Assembly: GCA_029976005.1 (NCBI GenBank)
Contig: JARKOQ010000097.1
Location: 1-36,058, forward strand
DNA length: 36,058 nucleotides
Direction of reading: 5' to 3'
Source: Aggregatilineales bacterium
GTDB taxonomy: Bacteria > Chloroflexota > Anaerolineae > Aggregatilineales > Ch27
Shown: positions 30,759-36,058 of the stretch, one piece after another
Position numbering within the stretch: position 1 is the stretch's first letter
How the letters are laid out: every line of letters starts with the position of its first letter
The notes under the pieces: generated by a model
Told to the model about the DNA's origin: nothing
Seen by the model: only the letters and a program-made list of their open reading frames with translations
Databases searched by the model: none
Program-made: the position numbers and the translations under genes

Positions 30759-31523
30759 ATGTCCTCCTCACCTAAGACCAAGCGCATTCTCGTGGCCGGG
30801 GCCAGTGGATTCGTGGGCCTCAACGTAGTCCATGCCCTGCTCGCCGCGGGAGCCAGCGTCACCGCCCTGGCCCCGCCTGGGGCAGTGATCCCGCTCGACA
30901 ATCCGGACGGACGCCTGCGCGTGGCCGAGGCCGATGCCTGGAACCGCCCCAGCCTGAGCGGCCGGGGCCGGGGACACGACGCGGCCATCCACCTGATCGG
31001 TTCGCTGCGCGAGCAGCCGGCGCGCGGCCTGACCTACCACTACCTGAACGTGGATTCGCTGCAAAACGTGGCCCGCATGGCCGTCAGCGACGGCGTGCCG
31101 CTGCTGATCTTCGTCAGCACCTCGAACGCGCCCTGGCTCCCACGCGGCTACGCCGCCAGCAAGCGCGAAGCGGAAGCCTACCTCCAGCGCAGCGGCTGCC
31201 CCTGGACGATCATCCGCGCGCCGCTGGCCTATCCACGCGGCCAGATGCAGAACCCGGCCCTGCTCCTGACGGCGCTGCTGGGAGCCTTCCCGCTCGTCGG
31301 CCGCCCGTTCGAGCGCTGGGCCCCGATGCCTGTCGATGTGCTGGCGCGGGGCATCGCCCAGATCGCCCTGAGCGCCAGCGCCCGCGGCGAGACGATCTAC
31401 GGGCACCGCCTTCGCGCCGAGGCCCGCCTGCTCCCCATCCAGCGGCCCACCCCAGGCGGATTGCCCCGGACGGCGGGTTCCGCCCCCGGCGAACAGGATA
31501 CCCCCTTCGGCTGGCTGCCCTGA
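30759..31523 (+). CDS. NAD(P)-binding epimerase/NDUFA9-like protein
   Basis: 254-aa atypical SDR (NAD-dependent epimerase/NmrA/NDUFA9-like group). The Rossmann motif is ILVAGASGFVGLNVVHALL (10-28), with the second region AAIHLIGSLRE, a VDSLQNVARMA helix, and FVSTSNAPWLPRGYAASKREAE, where the Y-x3-K pair (YAASK) is present. WTIIRAPLAYPRG and PMPVDVLARGIAQIAL are typical of the NDUFA9/UbiE-adjacent subgroup. No substrate can be inferred. The ATG at 30759 directly follows a -10 hexamer. It is convergent with the YgfZ-like gene, with a 48-bp gap carrying the terminator for the latter. Confidence 0.85.
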   Translation: MSSSPKTKRILVAGASGFVGLNVVHALLAAGASVTALAPPGAVIPLDNPDGRLRVAEADAWNRPSLSGRGRGHDAAIHLIGSLREQPARGLTYHYLNVDSLQNVARMAVSDGVPLLIFVSTSNAPWLPRGYAASKREAEAYLQRSGCPWTIIRAPLAYPRGQMQNPALLLTALLGAFPLVGRPFERWAPMPVDVLARGIAQIALSASARGETIYGHRLRAEARLLPIQRPTPGGLPRTAGSAPGEQDTPFGWLP

Positions 31524-31535
31524 CCCACAAAAAAA

Positions 31536-31551
31536 GGCGGCTGCCGCCGCC
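31536..31551 (-). terminator. Terminator of the YgfZ-like gene
   Basis: GGCGGC / GCCGCC 6-bp stem with a 4-nt loop, followed on the minus strand by eight T residues. It lies 20 bp beyond the stop at 31572. Confidence 0.85.
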
Positions 31552-31571
31552 CCGTGACGTTTCGATCCCCC

Positions 31572-32627
31572 CTACACATCGCCGCCGGCCGCCCTCACGA
31601 TCGTGGCGACCGCCCCACCCGCCAGATCGAGCGTCTGGCCGACCGTCGCCAGCTCCGGCCGCACGAATCCCAGCCCGATCCAGACCCCGTCCGGGCGCTG
31701 CGCCACGCTGGTCAGCATCCCCCGCGCCCGGCCACCCTCCGACCAGACCGCGCCCACCGGGGCCGGGCCGGACAGTCTCACCCCGACCAGCGTCCGGGCC
31801 AGCTTACCCCGGCTCTCCATCCGGGCGATGATCTCCTGGCCGGTGTAGCAGCCCTTGCGGAAACTGACGTCGGCCCACAATCCGGCTTCCAGGGGGATGA
31901 ATTCCTCGTTCAGCTCGCCCGCCGGGCCGGGCAGGCCCGCCTCAATCCGCAGCACGTCCAGCGCCGCCCGGCCCGCCGGTGCGAGGCCCGCCTCCGCCCC
32001 GGCGGCCAGGATCGCCTGCCACAGCGCGATCGCCCGGTCACACGGCACGACCAGCCCGAAGCCCGGCATGTCGAACGGGTCCAGCCCCACCACGAACAGC
32101 GGCAGCCCATCCCATGTAACCGGCCGGACCGCGTGCAACTCCGGCAACGCGTCCGGCGTCCCCAGCCGGGACAGAATGGCCCCGGCCTGGGGGCCATACA
32201 GACCGAGCAGGGTCAGCGCATCCCCGACGCTGCGAATCTGCATCCGGTCGCGGAAAAAGACATTGCGGCGCAAGTAATCCGCGACCAGCGTGCCGCGCCC
32301 GGCACCGGTGCGGACCAGCGTCCGATCCTCGTCCAGGGCGTGCAGCATGATCCGGTCGATGATCCGCCCGATCGGCGTGGTCAGGACGGTCGCCCGCCCC
32401 TCACCGGGAGCCAGACCCTCGACCGCGTTGGTCGATATGCGGTGCACGATCCTGAGCCGGTCGGCACCGGTCAGCTCGATCAGTCCTTCGTCGCCCAGAT
32501 CGGCCAGGACGGCGGCCGCGTGGGCCGCCCGGTAGGCCCGCGCATCGTCCCCGAAGGACAGCGGCGCTGTCCCATCTGGCCCAAAGACCGCGCCCTGCGC
32601 GGCCAGATATTCCCGCCAGCGATCCAT
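31572..32627 (-). CDS. YgfZ/GcvT-like folate-binding protein
   Basis: 351-aa tetrahydrofolate-binding protein of the aminomethyltransferase fold. It has the YgfZ signature KGCYTGQEIIARMESRG (258-274), with the conserved Cys and Gln used in iron-sulfur cluster maturation, and the preceding RIEAGLPGPAGELNEEFIPLEAGL. The N-terminal SFGDDARAYRAAHAAAVLADLGDEGLIELTG is also typical of the GcvT/YgfZ group. The signature makes a YgfZ-type Fe-S maturation role more likely than glycine cleavage; no gcvH or gcvP is present. I chose ATG 32627 with GGGGAG 7 nt upstream; the in-frame GTG at 32642 is an alternative. Confidence 0.9.
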   Translation of the reverse strand: MDRWREYLAAQGAVFGPDGTAPLSFGDDARAYRAAHAAAVLADLGDEGLIELTGADRLRIVHRISTNAVEGLAPGEGRATVLTTPIGRIIDRIMLHALDEDRTLVRTGAGRGTLVADYLRRNVFFRDRMQIRSVGDALTLLGLYGPQAGAILSRLGTPDALPELHAVRPVTWDGLPLFVVGLDPFDMPGFGLVVPCDRAIALWQAILAAGAEAGLAPAGRAALDVLRIEAGLPGPAGELNEEFIPLEAGLWADVSFRKGCYTGQEIIARMESRGKLARTLVGVRLSGPAPVGAVWSEGGRARGMLTSVAQRPDGVWIGLGFVRPELATVGQTLDLAGGAVATIVRAAGGDV

Positions 32628-32665
32628 TCCAGTACTCCCCACTCAGTCCTGCATTCCAAACAGAC

Positions 32666-35653
32666 TCACGACCCGCGCCGCACGCTGAAGTTGACGCGCT
32701 CGCTGAGGGCGCTGTTGCCCGCCGCGTCGAACGCCTCGGCCCACAGACTGTGCTGGCCAAGCGACTCGAGCATGATCGGCGCGGCAAAGGGCGGCTCGAT
32801 GGCGCTCCCCACCGCTTCGCCGTCCAGGTAGTACATGACTTCCGCCACGCCGACATTGTCGCTGTATTCAACCGCCACGTCCAGCACCGGATTCGAGCCG
32901 GAGATGCGCAGCTCCTCGCCTTCGATCGGGCTGCTCACGCGAATCTGGGGCGGGGTGTTGTCCACCGTGAGCTGGATCACGCTCTCCTGGACGGTCTGGT
33001 CGGCAGCGACCACGGTCAGGCGCAGGCTGTACAGCCCTTCCAGACCGGTCGTATCCCAGCGGCCCAGCAGCGCCCCGCGCGCCGGGTTGGAAACTGGCGC
33101 GCCGATCTGGAGCCAGTTCGGCGGATTCAGGCCCTGCCCATAGGCGAGCTGGTAGGACTGGAAACCGGGCAGCGTGGCATTCCCGCGCACGTCCACCACG
33201 CCGCGCACGTAATCGAACGGCTCCGGGGCAAGGATCGCCACCGGCCCCAGCACCACCGGCGCGCCGACCGTATCGTACTGGTCTGGCGGGCCGCTCCGCC
33301 CGTTGGCCGAAGCCCAGGCCTGGGCTTCGGCCGGATAGCTGAAGTACACCCGCTGCTCGACCAGATCGCGCGGGGTGCTGGCCGTCGCCCGCAGACCGTT
33401 CTGCCGGTTGACCTCCACCATCTGGTAGTAGAAATCGGTCTGGGTCGGCTGGGTGCCCTGGGCGAACATCTCCCTGACCACCGGGCAGTAGGCATTGGGC
33501 AGCAGGCCGCTCACCGCGCATACGGCCACCTCGACCACCGAAGCCGGAGCCTGCCAGTCCTGCGCGGGCAAGCCATCCCGTTCGTGGACGTAACGCATCA
33601 CCGCCCGCCAGATCGCGGCCGGGCCATTGGCCGCGTCCAGCCCAATCGTCGGCGTCTGGTCGACATTGCCCAGCCAGACCCCGGCGCTGATCTGCGGCGT
33701 GTACCCGACCGTCCAGGCGCTCCGCCCCTGGAGGGGCGTCCCGCCATACACGGCCGCCGGGCGGCCGATCTCGTACACGTTGTCGACGCCATAAAGCTGG
33801 GCGCGCATCTCGCGGTCGCCCAGGATGTCGTTCATCAGATAGGCCAGCACCGGCGCGAGCGTATCGCGGGTCTGGGGCTGGTATTCCCACAGCAGCGCCC
33901 CCTGGGCATCCTCGATCCGCAGCACCAGCACGGGGTCCAGGGCGCGGAATCCGGCCCGCTCCTGGGCATGGCTCACCGGCGCGCCGACCATCCGGCCCTG
34001 GTTGGCCAGCACGCCAAAGCTGTACGCCAGATCGAGCAGGCGGACGTCACCGCCTTCCAGAGCCAGGGACAGATCGTAGCTGGTCGGGCTGTCGGACAGG
34101 GAATTGAGACCCATCCGGTGGGCCGTGCCCACCACATCCCCCACCCCGACCCAGTTCATGACCTCGACCGCCGGGGCAGCCGCGTCGACCACCGCCGCCT
34201 GGCGCAGGCTGATCGGCCCGCGATAGACACCGTCCTGGCTGGTTACCAGCAAAGTAGAGCCAAACGGCTGCTCGAACTGGCGCTGCACGTCGAGGGTCAT
34301 CGTCGCGGCGGTGAACCCCCGCGCCAGGGCCGTCAGGTAAATGTAGGGCCGGATCAGGCTGCCCGGCTCGTAGCGAGCCTCGGCCGAATCGACGTAGCCG
34401 CGAATGCCGGTATTCCAGTAATCCATGCTTCCCACGTAGGCCAGCACTTCGCCGGTCGTTGGGCTGGTGATCACCACCGCGCCGTTCGTCACCCCATGCG
34501 AGACGCCCACGTCCTCCGCCGCCAGTGCCGGCAGATAGCCCGCCGCCACGCACGGTTGGCCGACCGACGTCGCGTACACGAACGTCGGGTCCACGCCGCC
34601 CAGCCGGGTCAGGTGAGTCCGCAGGACACACTCCGCCTGGTACTGGAGATCGAGGTCGAGCGAGGTCGTGATGCGCAGCCCACCCGCCGCGACCAGCCGC
34701 GCGCCATCGTAACCCGCTTCGTTGAGCAGACTCTCCGCCTGGCGGCGAGCCGCCAGGCCGTAATGCGGCGCGACCACGTCGGCCGGGGCCAGCGGATGGG
34801 TCACGCTGAGTTGGACGCGAGCCGCCTCGATCTCGGCCGCGTCCACCATCCCATAGCCGAGCATGGCGTCGAGTACCAGGTTTTGCCGGCGGAAGGCCTC
34901 GGCCGGTTGATCGAACGGGTTAATGGAGGGCGCGTCCGGGATTCCGGCCAGCGCCGCCGCTTCGGCCAGGGTCAGGTCGGCAGCGTGCTTGCCAAAATAG
35001 GCCTGGGCAGCCGCCTCGATTCCATACGCGCCGTTGCCATACAGGGCGGTGTTCAGGAACCAGGCCAGCAGCTCCTCCCGGCTGAAGCGCCGCCGCAGTT
35101 CCAGCATAATCACGGCGTCCGTGAACACCCGGTCAGGGCTGTCGGCCGGCATCTCGTACAGCGGAACCACCGCGTTCCTCGCCAGGTAGAGCAGGATCGG
35201 ATCGTCAATCGCCTGGCGGCCGTTCAGCACCGCCGCGTTCAGACTCTCCGCCAGAATGGCGAGGTTGAATCCACCCCGCGAGAAGAAAATCCCATCCTCA
35301 ATGGCGACCGTCGCCTGCCAGACCACCGGAGGGAGTTCGTCCAGATCAACCCAGGCCGCCGCGCCCGTCGTCATGGGCTGAAGGCGATAAATCACGCGCT
35401 GGGCCGCGCGGTCGAGCAGCATCGTCGGCTGACCGGCCGGGCTGGTCGCCGCCAGGGCAGCGGGCTGGGCCGGAATTCGCCCGGCCGCCCCCAGATAAGC
35501 CGCGGCCGCATAGGCCACGCTCCCAGCCCCAATCAGCAGCACCAGCAGCACGAGCGCCGCCGCGACCCCCATGCCGCCCCACAGAGCCACCCCCGGCTGG
35601 CGATTCTGGCGGCGCGCGCGCCGGCGTCGAATAATGTGCGGAATCGAACTCAC
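32666..35653 (-). CDS. PBP1A-like protein with degenerate active sites
   Basis: This 995-aa class A penicillin-binding protein homologue has a basic N-terminus, one TM (about 23-50), a GT51-like domain (about 105-280), a transpeptidase-like domain (about 390-690) and C-terminal Ig-like beta domains (about 760-995). The first GT51 motif keeps E119-D120, but its His is R126. GGSTITQQ is replaced by GRQAIDDP (145-152), and R-K-x-x-E has become R-V-F-T-D (175-179). The YGNGAYGIEAAA part is intact. In the transpeptidase, S432-x-x-K is S-L-I-R, SxN is D-A-A (490-492) and KTG is Y-G-G (636-638). It probably lacks one or both activities and may be structural. GTG 35653 follows AGGAGG. Not truncated and codon use is normal, so I do not call it a pseudogene. 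Confidence 0.88.
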   Translation of the reverse strand: MSSIPHIIRRRRARRQNRQPGVALWGGMGVAAALVLLVLLIGAGSVAYAAAAYLGAAGRIPAQPAALAATSPAGQPTMLLDRAAQRVIYRLQPMTTGAAAWVDLDELPPVVWQATVAIEDGIFFSRGGFNLAILAESLNAAVLNGRQAIDDPILLYLARNAVVPLYEMPADSPDRVFTDAVIMLELRRRFSREELLAWFLNTALYGNGAYGIEAAAQAYFGKHAADLTLAEAAALAGIPDAPSINPFDQPAEAFRRQNLVLDAMLGYGMVDAAEIEAARVQLSVTHPLAPADVVAPHYGLAARRQAESLLNEAGYDGARLVAAGGLRITTSLDLDLQYQAECVLRTHLTRLGGVDPTFVYATSVGQPCVAAGYLPALAAEDVGVSHGVTNGAVVITSPTTGEVLAYVGSMDYWNTGIRGYVDSAEARYEPGSLIRPYIYLTALARGFTAATMTLDVQRQFEQPFGSTLLVTSQDGVYRGPISLRQAAVVDAAAPAVEVMNWVGVGDVVGTAHRMGLNSLSDSPTSYDLSLALEGGDVRLLDLAYSFGVLANQGRMVGAPVSHAQERAGFRALDPVLVLRIEDAQGALLWEYQPQTRDTLAPVLAYLMNDILGDREMRAQLYGVDNVYEIGRPAAVYGGTPLQGRSAWTVGYTPQISAGVWLGNVDQTPTIGLDAANGPAAIWRAVMRYVHERDGLPAQDWQAPASVVEVAVCAVSGLLPNAYCPVVREMFAQGTQPTQTDFYYQMVEVNRQNGLRATASTPRDLVEQRVYFSYPAEAQAWASANGRSGPPDQYDTVGAPVVLGPVAILAPEPFDYVRGVVDVRGNATLPGFQSYQLAYGQGLNPPNWLQIGAPVSNPARGALLGRWDTTGLEGLYSLRLTVVAADQTVQESVIQLTVDNTPPQIRVSSPIEGEELRISGSNPVLDVAVEYSDNVGVAEVMYYLDGEAVGSAIEPPFAAPIMLESLGQHSLWAEAFDAAGNSALSERVNFSVRRGS

Positions 35654-35770
35654 CTGGGCCTCCTGGTCGATGCCCGGACTGGCGTTGGCAGGGTCTAGCT
35701 TAGCATCTCAGGCCGGGCACTGCCAGCCAATCGATTGGCCGATCCAGGGCAATCGCATCAAAAACAAAAT

Positions 35771-35812
35771 GAACCGCCAAAACGCCAAGAACACCAATAA
35801 AAAACGCAGAGA
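35771..35812 (+). repeat. Dispersed CCGCCAAGAACGCC repeat, copy C
   Basis: GAACCGCCAAAACGCCAAG, then AACACCAATAAAAAACGCAGAGAC. Same family as the copies at 2905, 11441 and 18674. Confidence 0.65.
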
Positions 35813-35877
35813 CAAGCGAAAATCAGGAAGAGTTGCACCACTGAAGCCGCGAATCGAAAGCTGATGAACTGGTTTGC

Positions 35878-35910
35878 CCTCTGTGTCCTTCGTGTCCTCT
35901 GTGGTGAGAT
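35878..35910 (-). repeat. Dispersed TCACCACAGAGG repeat, copy E
   Basis: On the minus strand: ATCTCACCACAGAGGACACG, then AAGGACACAGAGG. It consists of near-tandem ACA-GAGG units and is found next to copy C. Decayed relatives lie at 9777 and 18606. Confidence 0.55.
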
Positions 35911-36058
35911 GCCTTTCGCGATTTGATGCGATTGCCCGCTGGCCGATCGGGGGATTGCCTCGGCGCGAGTCGAACCGGGACAGCCAGCCGGCGCGGGTAA
36001 AAACGGCTGCCCAAAGGGCTTTTAGGGGAATGTGATCAAAAGCCAGACATGGTAGATT

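Larger units (their letters stand above)
35654..36058. other. Non-coding window end with repeat fragments
   Basis: This 405-bp stretch, upstream of the PBP-like gene, holds two dispersed repeat copies (35771-35812 and 35878-35910). A short GCCC-AAA-GGGC hairpin followed by TTTT lies at 36009-36023. I see no gene; short open frames here come from the repeats. Confidence 0.6.

Noticed and set aside
32750..35698. 982-aa open frame on the plus strand opposite the PBP-like gene
   Set aside because: A shadow frame rich in Arg, His and Gln. The minus strand has clear PBP homology and a good ribosome-binding site.
35950..36000. Minus-strand GGTTCGACTC resembling a T-loop
   Set aside because: The flanks do not pair as a 5-bp T-stem and no full cloverleaf can be drawn.
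35823..36014. 63-aa minus-strand frame with HHRGHEGHRG
   Set aside because: It is translation of the ACAGAGG-type dispersed repeat, a common source of false small genes.
1..36058. CRISPR array, prophage, transposase or classical defence island
   Set aside because: No regularly spaced direct repeats and no integrase, transposase, nuclease-methylase or toxin-antitoxin pair with recognisable motifs. The DarG-like protein lacks a DarT partner.

Overview
This 36-kb window is GC-rich bacterial chromosome with tightly packed genes and very high third-position GC. No rRNA, intact tRNA, CRISPR array, transposase or phage gene is visible. The gene content suggests Chloroflexota, probably an Anaerolineae-like lineage. 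This rests on a zinc-ribbon PP2C phosphatase, a TPR/transmembrane/PPC protein, a PBP1A-like protein with Ig-like tail domains, LexA boxes of the GAAC-N4-GTTC type and dispersed 'CCGCCAAGAACGCC' intergenic repeats. The assignment is inferred from gene content and was not tested phylogenetically.

Layout. 0.1-2.8 kb: a PLP threonine dehydratase; then a small membrane protein behind two LexA-like operators, followed by a divergent DarG-like macro-domain protein that meets a lytic transglycosylase tail to tail. 3.0-5.0 kb: an OsmC protein and two DedA-family membrane proteins on the minus strand, each of the first two closed by a clear terminator. 5.2-11.3 kb (plus): a MEMO-family protein, a second OsmC protein, a long PriA helicase and a GT39-like membrane glycosyltransferase. 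11.6-15.5 kb (plus): a small protein, a clan-A-like glycoside hydrolase whose C-terminus is a second copy of that small protein, an O-methyltransferase-like protein and a 2H phosphoesterase-like protein.

15.5-23.2 kb is a carbon-metabolism block on the minus strand: rpiA-zwf-pgl, then tal-pgi, with tal and pgi overlapping by 4 nt. Together they cover glucose-6-phosphate isomerisation and oxidation and part of the non-oxidative pentose-phosphate branch. A plus-strand pair, a protealysin-like M4 protease and its emfourin inhibitor, sits between the two sub-operons.

23.3-31.5 kb holds an SDR oxidoreductase, the PP2C phosphatase, an unrecognised protein with a possible sliding-clamp-like pattern, a STAS/SpoIIAA-like small protein, a zinc-ribbon NUDIX hydrolase, a Ggt-like Ntn hydrolase, the TPR-TM-PPC protein and an NAD(P)-binding epimerase-like protein. 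31.6-35.7 kb holds a YgfZ/GcvT-like folate-binding protein and a 995-residue class A PBP homologue. The last 400 bases are non-coding with repeat fragments.

The two most unusual items are (1) the candidate SOS-controlled unit of a small single-TM protein and a DarG-like macro domain at 1.18-2.07 kb, and (2) the PBP1A homologue, in which the diagnostic motifs of both the glycosyltransferase and the transpeptidase are largely lost although the fold-level sequence is kept. Also notable are the duplicated domain shared by 11566-11946 and the hydrolase C-terminus, and the apparent array of winged-helix modules in PriA. All functional statements come from reading motifs; no database search was run.
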